A stretch of 64,000 bases of DNA from assembly GCF_009932375.1 (NCBI RefSeq), contig NZ_BLJG01000044.1:57069-121068 (forward strand), read 5' to 3'. This document shows, piece after piece, positions 38,761-47,412 of this stretch. The position numbers and the translations under genes are program-made. The stretch comes from Pseudomonas juntendi. GTDB lineage: Bacteria; Pseudomonadota; Gammaproteobacteria; Pseudomonadales; Pseudomonadaceae. Position 1 is the stretch's first letter, and every line of letters begins with the position of its first letter. The notes under the pieces are model-generated. The model did not search any database. It was not told the origin of the DNA and worked only from the letters and a program-made list of their open reading frames with translations.

Positions 38761-39792
38761 TCATCGAGGCCTGGCGTTCCACGCGCGGAACAACGGCTCG
38801 GCCAGAAACAGCACCAGCAGCAGCCGCATCACCTGCAGTGCCGTCACCAGCGGCACCGACAGCTGCAGTGTCTCTGCGGTCAAGCTCATTTCGGCAATCC
38901 CGCCTGGCATCATGCCCAGTGTCAGCGAGCGCAAGTCCAGTGCCGTCAGGACGCTCAGTGCCCAGGCGGCCAGGGCGGCAATGGCCATGCACAATGCCGT
39001 GGCCAGCAGGGTGCGGGCGAGAAACGATGGGGCGCGGCGGAAGAATTCGCGGTTGAAGTGGCAGGCCAGGGCGCTGCCAATCAACCATTGGCCGATCTGG
39101 CTGGCGCCGTTGGGCAGGGCGATCTGCAGGTTGGTGGCCAGGCTCACCGAGGCCGCCACCAGCAGTGGCCCGAACAGCCATGGGTTGGGCTGGCGCAAGC
39201 GCTGCCACAGCAGGGCCACGGCGATGCCCAGCGGGGCAATCAGGGCCAACCAGCTCCAACTTACGCTGCCTGCGTGGTTGAGCGCGACGCCGTCGCCCAG
39301 CAGGTACTTGAATACTGCCGGTACGCACAACACCACAGCCAGCACCCGCAGGCTCTGCGCGGCCGCCACCTGGCTGAGCACCGCGCCGTTGCGCGCGCCA
39401 AGGTTGACCATCTCTCCCGAACCGCCGGGCATGCTGGCGAAGAACGCAGTGGCGCGGTCCTCGCCGCTGCGCCTGAGCAGCCACACGCTGATCACGCTGG
39501 TCACGGTAGTGAACACCGCGCTGAAGAAAATCAGGACGAAGTGGCTGGCGACTTGCTCGATCACCGCCGGGGTGAAGTGCAGGCCAATGCCGATGCCGAT
39601 GACCCACTGCCCGCATCTGCGGCCATTGGGTATTTCCGGCAATTGCCAGGGCGTCAGGCAGCGCACCAGGATGATGGCCAGCAGCGAGCCGATCATCCAC
39701 GGCAAAGGCCAGCCGACCTTGCTGGCGGCAAAACCCCCAGCAAGGCCGACCAGCCCGGTTGCAACGTACAGCGGCAGTGACCGGTCAGGCAT
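38761..39792 (-). CDS. AbrB-family membrane protein (duplicated AbrB domain)
   Basis: A 343-residue integral membrane protein with about ten hydrophobic helices and the duplicated glycine-rich pattern of the family (LAGGFAASKVGWPLPWMIGS and MPGGSGEMVNLG, with a second MMPGGIAEMSLTA). Relatives are annotated AbrB or ammonia-monooxygenase-like and are often linked to tripartite tricarboxylate transporters. Its ATG overlaps the tctA stop by 8 bp, so it is coupled to the transporter. Its exact function is unknown. Confidence 0.85.
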   Translation of the reverse strand: MPDRSLPLYVATGLVGLAGGFAASKVGWPLPWMIGSLLAIILVRCLTPWQLPEIPNGRRCGQWVIGIGIGLHFTPAVIEQVASHFVLIFFSAVFTTVTSVISVWLLRRSGEDRATAFFASMPGGSGEMVNLGARNGAVLSQVAAAQSLRVLAVVLCVPAVFKYLLGDGVALNHAGSVSWSWLALIAPLGIAVALLWQRLRQPNPWLFGPLLVAASVSLATNLQIALPNGASQIGQWLIGSALACHFNREFFRRAPSFLARTLLATALCMAIAALAAWALSVLTALDLRSLTLGMMPGGIAEMSLTAETLQLSVPLVTALQVMRLLLVLFLAEPLFRAWNARPR

Positions 39793-41299
39793 CGGCCATG
39801 GCCCGACGCTGCTGCGCACGTTTGCGCCAGATGCGCAGCAGCGGCAGGGTCAGCATGCACAGGGTCAGCACCCATACCGACAGGCTGATGGGGCTTGACC
39901 AGAGGATGCCCAGTTCACCGTTGGAAATCGACAGCGCGCGGCGCAGGTTCTGTTCCATCAGGCCGCCGAGGATGAAGCCCAGCAGGATCGGCGACAGCGG
40001 GAAGTCCAGCTTGCGCAGGATGTAGCCCATGATACCGATGCCGACCATCAGGAACAGGTCGAAGGTGGTGGCGTGCACGGCGTACACGCCGATTGCGGTG
40101 ATGATGGCGATCACCGGCACCAGCGCCCAGTTTGGTACGGCCAGGATGCGGGTGAAGATGCGGATCATCGGAATGTTGAGGATCACCAGCATGATGTTGG
40201 CGATGAACAGCGAGGCGATCAGGCCCCAGACGATGTCTGGCTGCTGCTCGAACAGCAGGGGGCCTGGGGTGATGTTGTACAGGGTCAGTGCACCGATCAT
40301 CACCGCGGTGGTACCGGAGCCCGGTACGCCCAGCGTCAGCATGGGCACCAGGGCGCCACAGCAGGAAGCACCAATGGCGGTTTCGGGTGCCGCCAGGCCA
40401 CGGGCGTCGCCCTTGCCGAACTTGCCGCTGGTGCCGGCGAGGCGTTTTTCGGTCATGTAGGCCACGGCGCTGGCCAGCGTAGCGCCAGCGCCCGGCAGCA
40501 CGCCCATGATGAAACCGAGCAGGCCGCAGCGGATATTCACCACGAACACCGAAGCCGCTTCCTTGAAGTTGAACAGCATGCGCCCGGTGGCCTTGACCGC
40601 CTGGTGGCCATGGTGGGTCTTTTCCAGCAGCAGGAGGATTTCGCTGATCGAGAACAGGCCCAGTACCAACACCACGAACTGGATGCCATCGGCCAGGTGC
40701 ACGCTGTCGCCGGTGAAGCGGTAGACGCCGCTGTTGGCGTCGATACCGACCGCCGACAGGAACAGCCCGATCAATGCGGCAATGAAGGTTTTCAGCGGTT
40801 TGTCACCGGCCATGCCGCCCAGGCAGACGATGGCGAACACCATCAGCACGAAGTACTCGGCCGGGCCGAAGGCAATCGCCCATTTGGCCAGCAGGGGGGC
40901 GAACAGCACCATGCCGCAGGTGGCGATGAGCGCACCGATGAACGAACTCCAGGCCGACAGCGACAGGGCAACGCCAGCCAGGCCCTGGCGGGCCATCGGG
41001 TAACCGTCGAGGGTGGTCATCACGGTCGAAGCCTCGCCCGGGATGTTCAGCAGAATCGAGCTGATACGCCCGCCGTATTCGCAGCCCAGGTACACCGCTG
41101 CCAGCAGGATCAGCGCCGATTCTGGCGGCAGGCCGAGGGCGAAGGCAATCGGGATCAGCAGCGCCACGCCGTTGATCGGGCCCAGGCCCGGCAGCAGGCC
41201 GACCACGGTGCCGATCAAGGTGCCGGACAGGGCGGTGACCAGGTTATAGGGGGACAGGGCAACGCCGAAGCCCTGGCCCAGATAGCTCAAGGTATCCAT
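39785..41299 (-). CDS. tctA: Tripartite tricarboxylate transporter large permease TctA
   Basis: A 504-residue protein with about twelve membrane helices. Family signatures GLLPGLGPINGVALLIPIAF near the start and GVLPGAGATLASAVAYMTEK in the middle are present. With TctB and the periplasmic TctC it imports citrate or related tricarboxylates using an ion gradient. It lies 3 bp after tctB. Full length, no defect seen. Confidence 0.95.
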   Translation of the reverse strand: MDTLSYLGQGFGVALSPYNLVTALSGTLIGTVVGLLPGLGPINGVALLIPIAFALGLPPESALILLAAVYLGCEYGGRISSILLNIPGEASTVMTTLDGYPMARQGLAGVALSLSAWSSFIGALIATCGMVLFAPLLAKWAIAFGPAEYFVLMVFAIVCLGGMAGDKPLKTFIAALIGLFLSAVGIDANSGVYRFTGDSVHLADGIQFVVLVLGLFSISEILLLLEKTHHGHQAVKATGRMLFNFKEAASVFVVNIRCGLLGFIMGVLPGAGATLASAVAYMTEKRLAGTSGKFGKGDARGLAAPETAIGASCCGALVPMLTLGVPGSGTTAVMIGALTLYNITPGPLLFEQQPDIVWGLIASLFIANIMLVILNIPMIRIFTRILAVPNWALVPVIAIITAIGVYAVHATTFDLFLMVGIGIMGYILRKLDFPLSPILLGFILGGLMEQNLRRALSISNGELGILWSSPISLSVWVLTLCMLTLPLLRIWRKRAQQRRAMADA

Positions 41300-41302
41300 G
41301 TG

Positions 41303-41761
41303 TCAGTTCTCCAGTACGCTCAGCAGGCCAAGGGGCAGTGGCACGTCCATCACGCGGTCGAACAGCCAGTAGAGGAACAGGCTCATGCCCACCACCACGA
41401 TGGCGCTGTGCAGCCAGCGGCCGCCGTACAGGCGCGCCATGGGCAGGCCTACCAGGATGGCACTGAGAATGAAGCCCAGGGGTTCGAAGGTGGCGGCGAA
41501 AACCAGCAGCAGGCCGACACACGCGGCGATCTTGATCAAGGTTGCGCGGTCCAGTTCTGGTTCGTCGTCCTTGCGCACGATCGGGGTCGGGCGGATAGCC
41601 AGGTACAGCAGGCCCAGGCCCATCAGGCCGAGCATCAGCAGTGGGTAGGCACGCGGGCCCACCGGCTCGTAGGAAAACGCCGCCTGGTAGGGCCAGGCCA
41701 TTACGGCAAGCACGGCGCACACCGCCAGCAAGACCAGGGCGAAGATGCGTTGCAGGATCAT
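41303..41761 (-). CDS. tctB: Tripartite tricarboxylate transporter small subunit TctB
   Basis: A 152-residue membrane protein with four hydrophobic helices (FALVLLAVCAVLAVMAWPYQ at the start, then helices near 40, 75 and 115). It is the small permease subunit of the Tct system. ATG 41761 begins the first helix; the frame upstream runs into the inverted repeat and is not used. Confidence 0.9.
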   Translation of the reverse strand: MILQRIFALVLLAVCAVLAVMAWPYQAAFSYEPVGPRAYPLLMLGLMGLGLLYLAIRPTPIVRKDDEPELDRATLIKIAACVGLLLVFAATFEPLGFILSAILVGLPMARLYGGRWLHSAIVVVGMSLFLYWLFDRVMDVPLPLGLLSVLEN

Positions 41762-41785
41762 GAAAAAATCCTCGTTGGGATCGCT

Positions 41786-41918
41786 TGTAGGAGCGGCCTT
41801 GCGTCGCGATCGGGCCGCGAAGCGCCCGCAAAGCCTGCCACTGCGATCTGTCTGCAGCATCGCAAGGCATTTCCAGGGGCCGCTTAGCGGCCGATCGCGA
41901 CGCAAGGCCGCTCCTACA
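41786..41918. repeat. Perfect 28-bp inverted REP-type pair between tctC and tctB
   Basis: The 28-base arm at 41,786-41,813 (beginning TGTAGGAGCGGCC, ending CGCGATCGG) reappears exactly reversed at 41,891-41,918, with 77 bases between. Such pairs (BIME-like) are frequent between Pseudomonas putida genes. It may reduce read-through or stabilise the upstream tctC mRNA, allowing more binding protein than permease. Confidence 0.9.
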
Positions 41919-41944
41919 CAGGGAGGGTGGTGGATCCGGCAGGC

Positions 41945-42925
41945 TTACTGGATCAGGCCAAATTCCTTGGCCAGCGTCTTGTAGTCAGCCACTTGCTTCT
42001 TCACATAGCCGTCCAGTTCTTCGCCGGTCATGGCGAACGGGAACAGCTCGCGCTGGTCACGCAGTTTGGCGAAGTCTTCCGAAGCCAGCATCTTGTCGAA
42101 CGACTGCTTCCACCAGGCGTAATCCTCGTCGCTGACCTTTGGCCCCAGGTAGAAACCGCGCACCACCGGCCAGACGATGTCATAACCCTGCTCCTTGGCA
42201 GTCGGGATGTCTTTCATCTCCGGCTCGTCCAGGCGGTTTTCCGAGAACACCGCGAGGATGCGCATGTTGCCGCTCTGAATGTGCGGCATGGAGTCTGAAA
42301 TGTCGGTCGAGCCCACCTGGATGTGGCCGCCCAGCAGGGCCGTGGCAATTTCGCCGCCGCCTTCCAGGGCCACGTAGCGCAGGTCGCGCGGGTTGATCCC
42401 GGCGGCCTTGGCGATCAGGGCGGTCTGCATCCAGTCCTGGCTGCCGACGGTGCCGCCAGAGCCGATCACCACTTTGCTCGGGTCTTTTTTCAGTGCTGCG
42501 ACCAGGTCGTCGAGGGTCTTGTAGGGCGAGTCGCTCTTCACCGCGATGGCGCCGTAGCTGGTGCCGACTGCGGCCAGCCATTTCACGGCGTTTTCGTCGA
42601 AGCGGCCGAACTTGCCCTGGGCCAGGTTCAGCAACGAACCGCTGGACCAGGCCACCAGTGTGCCGGCGTCAGCCGGGCGTTGGGCGACCACGGCGTTGTA
42701 CGCCACCGCGCCGACACCGCCGGGCATGTAGGTGACGCGCATGGGCTTGCTGAGGATCTTTTCCTGCACCAGGGCGCTTTGCACCAGCTTGCAGGTCAGG
42801 TCGAAACCGCCGCCCGGCGAGGCGGGGGCGATACATTCGGGGCGTTTCGGTTCGGCAGCGAGGGCGTTGCCGGCCAACAGCAGGCAGCCGGTAGCGAGGA
42901 CGAGGCGGCGCAGTGAAAAGGTCAT
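41945..42925 (-). CDS. tctC: Tricarboxylate-binding periplasmic protein TctC
   Basis: A 326-residue extracytoplasmic binding protein. The signal peptide is residues 1-23 (LATGCLLLAGNALA), followed by ECIAPASPGGGFDLTCKLVQ with the family PGGGxD loop. It captures the tricarboxylate and passes it to TctAB. It is the first of the three transporter genes and follows the OprD-type porin gene by 45 bp. Confidence 0.93.
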   Translation of the reverse strand: MTFSLRRLVLATGCLLLAGNALAAEPKRPECIAPASPGGGFDLTCKLVQSALVQEKILSKPMRVTYMPGGVGAVAYNAVVAQRPADAGTLVAWSSGSLLNLAQGKFGRFDENAVKWLAAVGTSYGAIAVKSDSPYKTLDDLVAALKKDPSKVVIGSGGTVGSQDWMQTALIAKAAGINPRDLRYVALEGGGEIATALLGGHIQVGSTDISDSMPHIQSGNMRILAVFSENRLDEPEMKDIPTAKEQGYDIVWPVVRGFYLGPKVSDEDYAWWKQSFDKMLASEDFAKLRDQRELFPFAMTGEELDGYVKKQVADYKTLAKEFGLIQ

Positions 42926-42970
42926 CGTCGATCTCCGTGAATGTTGTTGTTATCGGGTTAGGCTAGCGGC

Positions 42971-44260
42971 TTACCACAGCGCCACGCTGTAGCTCACCAG
43001 CAGCCGCACTTCGTCGGCATCGCGGGCGAGGTTGGAGCGGAATGTGGCGTTGCGCAAACGCACGGCCACGTTCTTCAACGGGCCGCTTTGTACGACGTAC
43101 TTCATTTCGGTGTCGCGTTCCCACTCTTTGCCTTCGCCACCGGCGGCGCGACTGACATTATCGCCGCTGATGTAGCGGGTCATGAAGGTCAGGCCGGGCA
43201 CGCCCAGGGCGGCGAAGTTGTAGTCGTAGCGCGCCTGCCAGGAGCGCTCGTCCTTGCCTGCGAAGTCGTTGATCTGCACGAAGTTGACCAGGTAGGGGTC
43301 GGCGCCATCCACATAAGGGAACGCGCTGTCGCCCGACAATTGCTGCCACGCGCCACTGACCTTGTGCCCACCCAGGGCGTAGCTGAGCATGCCGTTGAAC
43401 GTGGTGTTGTCGATGTTGCCGGCCTTGGCGGCACCGGCGTCGTCGCTGATGGCCAGGCGCAGGTCGGCACCGAGGGTGCCTGGGCCCCACGGCTGGGTGG
43501 CGACCATGCCGATGAAGTGCTGGCGGTAGATATCGTCGAGCTGGGCGAAGTGATAGCTGCCGGTGATACGGTCGGTGAACTGGTAGTCGAGCCCACCCAG
43601 GGCCAGGTGATCGGCGCTGAACGAACCACCGAAGCGGCCATTTTTGTTGTTCAGGGCCAGATCTTCCCAATTGGTGTCGTTACGGTCCTTGGCTTTGTCC
43701 AGGCGCCCGCCAGTGAACGTCAGGCCCTTTATTTCCTTCGAGGTGAGCAGGCCGCCTTCGAAGGTTTGCGGCAGGATGCGGCCGTCGTTCGGTTGCAGGG
43801 TCGGCAGCTCGGGGATCAGCGTGCCGATCTTCAGTTCGGTCTGGGAGACCTTGACCTTGCCGGTCAGGCCCAGCTTGGAATACTCGTCGGCAGCCTTGCC
43901 GTCATCGTGGGTCGGCAGCAGGCCGGTATCGGTGCGGTCCGGGCTGGAGTCGAGCTTGATACCGAGCATGCCCAGCGCGTCCACGCCGAAGCCTACGGTG
44001 CCATCGGTGTAGCCGGACTCGAAGTTGAGCATGAAGCCCTGGGCCCATTCATCGCGCTTGGATTGTTGCGCGCTGGTGCCGTCGCGGAAATCGCGGTTGA
44101 AGTACATGTTGCGGGTTTCGAAGGTGGCCGTGCTGTCTTCGAAGAAGGCGGCCTGGCTCAGCGGGGCGACACCGGCGAGCGCCAGGGCGCTGGCGAGGGT
44201 GCTGGGGCGTGAGGCAAAGGAACGGGTAGGCGCAAACGCCTGCGGCTGTGCTGACAGCAT
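42971..44260 (-). CDS. OprD-family outer membrane porin (OpdH-like)
   Basis: A 429-residue porin with a long N-terminal signal region ending near PLSQAAF, an FFEDSTATFETRNMYFNRDF start typical of OprD proteins, and a terminal strand LLVSYSVALW ending in Trp rather than the usual Phe. Position with tctCBA and divergent from tctDE fits OpdH, the tricarboxylate-uptake porin of Pseudomonas. The substrate is inferred from context. Confidence 0.88.
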   Translation of the reverse strand: MLSAQPQAFAPTRSFASRPSTLASALALAGVAPLSQAAFFEDSTATFETRNMYFNRDFRDGTSAQQSKRDEWAQGFMLNFESGYTDGTVGFGVDALGMLGIKLDSSPDRTDTGLLPTHDDGKAADEYSKLGLTGKVKVSQTELKIGTLIPELPTLQPNDGRILPQTFEGGLLTSKEIKGLTFTGGRLDKAKDRNDTNWEDLALNNKNGRFGGSFSADHLALGGLDYQFTDRITGSYHFAQLDDIYRQHFIGMVATQPWGPGTLGADLRLAISDDAGAAKAGNIDNTTFNGMLSYALGGHKVSGAWQQLSGDSAFPYVDGADPYLVNFVQINDFAGKDERSWQARYDYNFAALGVPGLTFMTRYISGDNVSRAAGGEGKEWERDTEMKYVVQSGPLKNVAVRLRNATFRSNLARDADEVRLLVSYSVALW

Positions 44261-44352
44261 CGTCGGTGACTCCGTTTATTGTTCTTATTCGTTGCACCTT
44301 GCTGGTGCTTTTTTCGGTGCGAGGCGCGACCGTAGGGCGATGCTAGGCAACG

Positions 44353-44384
44353 AACCTTTCGCTAACCTTTCAACCTGAAAGGTT
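44353..44384. promoter_or_regulatory. Candidate TctD operator between the porin and tctD
   Basis: AACCTTTC occurs at 44,353 and again 11 bp later at 44,364, the second as part of a perfect inverted repeat AACCTTTCA-ACC-TGAAAGGTT. Tandem half-sites one helical turn apart are typical of OmpR-type regulators such as TctD. It lies about 75 bp before tctD and 93 bp before the porin gene. Confidence 0.6.
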
Positions 44385-44458
44385 GCCACAAGGGGCTTCA
44401 CAGGCCCGGCGACAGCGGTACACTCCGCGCCATTGCCCCAGCCGAGAGGGAGAAACCG

Positions 44459-45130
44459 ATGCGTGTGCTGCTGGTCGAAGACCACCTGCAACTGGCCGAA
44501 AGCGTGGCCTTGGCCTTGAAAAGCCTGGGCCTGACCGTGGATGTGCTGCATGACGGCGTGGCCGCCGACCTGGCTCTGGCCAGCGAAGAATACGCAGTGG
44601 CCGTGCTGGATGTCGGCTTGCCGCGCATGGATGGCTTTGAAGTGCTGGCGCGTTTGCGTGGGCGCGGCAAGACCCTGCCGGTGTTGATGCTGACCGCCCG
44701 CAGCGACGTCAAGGACCGGGTCCACGGCCTGAACCTGGGGGCCGATGACTACCTGGCCAAGCCGTTCGAGCTGACCGAGCTGGAAGCCCGGGTCAAAGCC
44801 CTGCTGCGGCGCAGCGTGCTCGGTGGGGAGCGCCAGCAGCGCTGCGGGCCGTTGGTGTACGACCTCGATACCCGGCGTTTTGCCCTTGGCGACGACAACC
44901 TGACCCTGACCTCCCGTGAGCAGAGTGTGCTGGAGGCGCTGATCGCCCGCCCGGGCCGGGTGATGAGCAAGGAGCAGCTGGCCGCCCAGGTCTTCGGCCT
45001 GGACGAGGAGGCCAGCCCCGATGCCATCGAAATCTACATCCACCGCTTGCGCAAGAAGCTCGACGGCCAGCCGGTAGCCATCGTCACCTTCCGCGGCCTG
45101 GGCTACCTGCTAGAGCATCGCGATGCGTGA
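44459..45130 (+). CDS. tctD: Response regulator TctD
   Basis: A 223-residue OmpR-type regulator. The receiver domain has the phosphoacceptor Asp in YAVAVLDVGLPRMDGFEVL (about residue 51) and the conserved Lys in DDYLAKPFELTELEARV. The winged-helix output domain has LTLTSREQSVLEALIARPGR and YIHRLRKKLDG. It activates the divergent porin/tct transporter genes on tricarboxylate sensing. It overlaps tctE by 8 bp. Confidence 0.92.
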   Translation: MRVLLVEDHLQLAESVALALKSLGLTVDVLHDGVAADLALASEEYAVAVLDVGLPRMDGFEVLARLRGRGKTLPVLMLTARSDVKDRVHGLNLGADDYLAKPFELTELEARVKALLRRSVLGGERQQRCGPLVYDLDTRRFALGDDNLTLTSREQSVLEALIARPGRVMSKEQLAAQVFGLDEEASPDAIEIYIHRLRKKLDGQPVAIVTFRGLGYLLEHRDA

Positions 45131-46502
45131 CAATGGCAGCCTGCGCGGGCGCTTGATGGGCAACCTGGCGTTGCTGCTGGTGGTGCTGATGCTGGCCAGC
45201 GGCCTGAGCGCCTACTGGAATGGTCGCGAGGCTGCCGATACCGCCTACGACCGTACCCTGCTGGCCTCGGCACGGACCATCGCCGCGGGGCTGTCGCAGC
45301 GCGATGGCTCGCTGAGCGCCGACGTGCCTTACGTGGCGCTGGACACCTTCGCCTACGACAGCGCCGGGCGCATTTACTACACCGTGCTCGATATCCAGCA
45401 GCGGCTGATTTCCGGTTACGAGAACCTGCCGCCACCGCCGCCAGGCACACCCCGCACCGACGATTACCCGGCGCTGGCGCGGTTCTACAACGCCACCTAC
45501 CTGGGCCAGGACGTGCGCGTGGTCAGTTTGCTCAAGGCGGTGAGCGAGCCGAACATGAATGGCATGGCGGAAATCCGGGTGGCCGAGACCGAGGAGGCGC
45601 GGGTGAGCATGGCCCGCGGCTTGATGGCCGATACCTTGCTGCGCCTGGGCATGCTGGCGCTGGCGGCGCTGGTGATGGTGTGGTTCGCCGTCAGTGCGGC
45701 GCTGCGGCCGCTGGAGCGCCTGCGCACAGCGGTGGAGGAGCGCCAGCCCGACGACCTGCGGGCGCTGCCGGTGGTGCAGGTGCAGCGTGAGTTGGGCCCA
45801 TTGGTGCGTGCCTTGAACCATTTCACTGAACGCCTGCGTGGGCAGTTCGAGCGCCAGGCGCAGTTCATTGCCGATGCCGCGCACGAACTGCGCACGCCGC
45901 TGGCGGCCTTGAAGGCGCGCGTCGAGTTGGGCCTGCGCTCGCCAGAGCCGCAGGCGTGGCGGGAAACGTTGGAGTCTGCCGCCCAGGGCACCGACAGGTT
46001 GACCCACCTGGCCAACCAGTTGCTGTCATTGGCACGGGTGGAGAACGGCGCGCGGGCGATTGCCGAGGGCGGTGCGCAGCGCCTGGACTTGAGCCAACTG
46101 GCCCGGGAGCTGGGCATGGCCATGGCGCCCCTGGCGCACAAGCGCGGCGTTGCGCTGGCGCTGGAGGCCGAGGCGCCGGTCTGGCTGAAGGGCGAGCCGA
46201 CGTTGCTCAACGAGCTGTTGAGCAACCTGGTGGACAATGCCCTGGCGCATACACCGCAGGGCGGCAATGTGATCATTCGCGTGCTGGCCCCGGCCGTGCT
46301 GGAAGTGGAAGACGACGGGCCGGGCATTCCCGAGGCTGAGCGCGAGCGGGTCTTCGAGCGGTTCTACCGGCGCAGTGCGCAGGGCAGCGGGTTGGGGCTG
46401 GCCATCGTGGGCGAGATCTGCCGGGCGCACCTGGCGCAGGTGAGCCTGCATGATGGCGCGAAGGGCGGGTTGCGGGTACGGGTGAGTTTTATCGCGGACT
46501 GA
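45123..46502 (+). CDS. tctE: Sensor histidine kinase TctE
   Basis: A 459-residue membrane kinase. Helices near 14-35 and 165-185 flank a periplasmic sensor of about 130 residues (2CSK-type). A HAMP-like linker leads to the H-box [20 protein letters not shown] (His about residue 253). The N-box is LLSNLVDNALAHTPQGGNVI and the G-boxes are VEDDGPGIPEAERERVFERF and GSGLGLAIVGEICRAH. It phosphorylates TctD; the operon layout confirms the pair. Confidence 0.92.
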   Translation: MRDNGSLRGRLMGNLALLLVVLMLASGLSAYWNGREAADTAYDRTLLASARTIAAGLSQRDGSLSADVPYVALDTFAYDSAGRIYYTVLDIQQRLISGYENLPPPPPGTPRTDDYPALARFYNATYLGQDVRVVSLLKAVSEPNMNGMAEIRVAETEEARVSMARGLMADTLLRLGMLALAALVMVWFAVSAALRPLERLRTAVEERQPDDLRALPVVQVQRELGPLVRALNHFTERLRGQFERQAQFIADAAHELRTPLAALKARVELGLRSPEPQAWRETLESAAQGTDRLTHLANQLLSLARVENGARAIAEGGAQRLDLSQLARELGMAMAPLAHKRGVALALEAEAPVWLKGEPTLLNELLSNLVDNALAHTPQGGNVIIRVLAPAVLEVEDDGPGIPEAERERVFERFYRRSAQGSGLGLAIVGEICRAHLAQVSLHDGAKGGLRVRVSFIAD

Positions 46503-46550
46503 CGCGGTGCCTGTGCTGGCCCACCGCCGGCCAGCGCAGGTTTGAGCGGG

Positions 46551-47357
46551 TCAGCGCAACATGCTCCGCGCCTCAAGCAGCTCTTCCACCTCAAGCTCGG
46601 TACCGAACGGCAAGCCCAGGTGGCGGTACGCCGGCAGCGCCGCCAACGGCCGCTGGCGCCCACGTTGGCTGATGCAACGCGCGATCTGCACGATGTCGAT
46701 GTAGTCGACCTTGTCAGTCTGGCGGTCCAGGTCCTGAACCTGCGAGGGCAGGTTGACCAATTGCTCCGGAAACTCCCACGCCTTGAGAATCTTGTCACCC
46801 AGCGCCGGCTGGATCTGCTCGATCACATAATGCAGGCACACCGGGTCGGACAGCAGTTCGTTGTGCTCTTCGGCATAGATCAGCACGGGCAGCGCGCCAA
46901 TCTGGTTGACCAGCCCACCCAGTGTTGCCTGCTCAGGTTTGAGCTGGGTGTAGCGGCGCGTGATTTCGTAACTGATGCCCGCCACTTCCAGGCTGTTGGC
47001 CCAGATTTCCCGCAATTTTTGTTCCACGGCCGACGAGCGGGCGTGGAAAATCTGCTCGATGACCAGGCCGATGGCGAGGTTGCAGCTGTAGTTGATGCCC
47101 AGCCGCGTGATGGCGGTGTGCAGGTCGGTCACTTCTACCGCCGCGCGCAGCAGTGGGCTGTTGACGACCTTGATCAGGCGCGCCGAAAGCGCCGCATCAC
47201 GGCCGATCACCTTGCTCAGGGCCGCTACGCTGATCTCGCTGTCTTCTGCCGCCTCACGGATGCTCAAGGCAACTTCGGGCAGGGTCGGCAGGACCAGGTC
47301 ATCCTTTTCGATGGCATCGAGCAACTGTGCTTGAACCATCTCGGCCAGCTTGTTCAT
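46551..47357 (-). CDS. HDOD-domain signalling protein
   Basis: A 268-residue protein with one HDOD domain (about 25-220: LPTLPEVALSIREAAEDSEI, then AALSARLIKVVNSPLLRAAV). The domain is related to HD hydrolases but lacks their metal ligands and is usually a regulatory or protein-binding module. The C-terminal part ends LEVEELLEARSMLR. Its signalling partners are not shown by the neighbours. Confidence 0.85.
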   Translation of the reverse strand: MNKLAEMVQAQLLDAIEKDDLVLPTLPEVALSIREAAEDSEISVAALSKVIGRDAALSARLIKVVNSPLLRAAVEVTDLHTAITRLGINYSCNLAIGLVIEQIFHARSSAVEQKLREIWANSLEVAGISYEITRRYTQLKPEQATLGGLVNQIGALPVLIYAEEHNELLSDPVCLHYVIEQIQPALGDKILKAWEFPEQLVNLPSQVQDLDRQTDKVDYIDIVQIARCISQRGRQRPLAALPAYRHLGLPFGTELEVEELLEARSMLR

Positions 47358-47412
47358 GGGCGTGTCTACCGCAGTGGTGGTGCGGCCCCGCCACGCGGGC
47401 GGGGCAGGCTGG

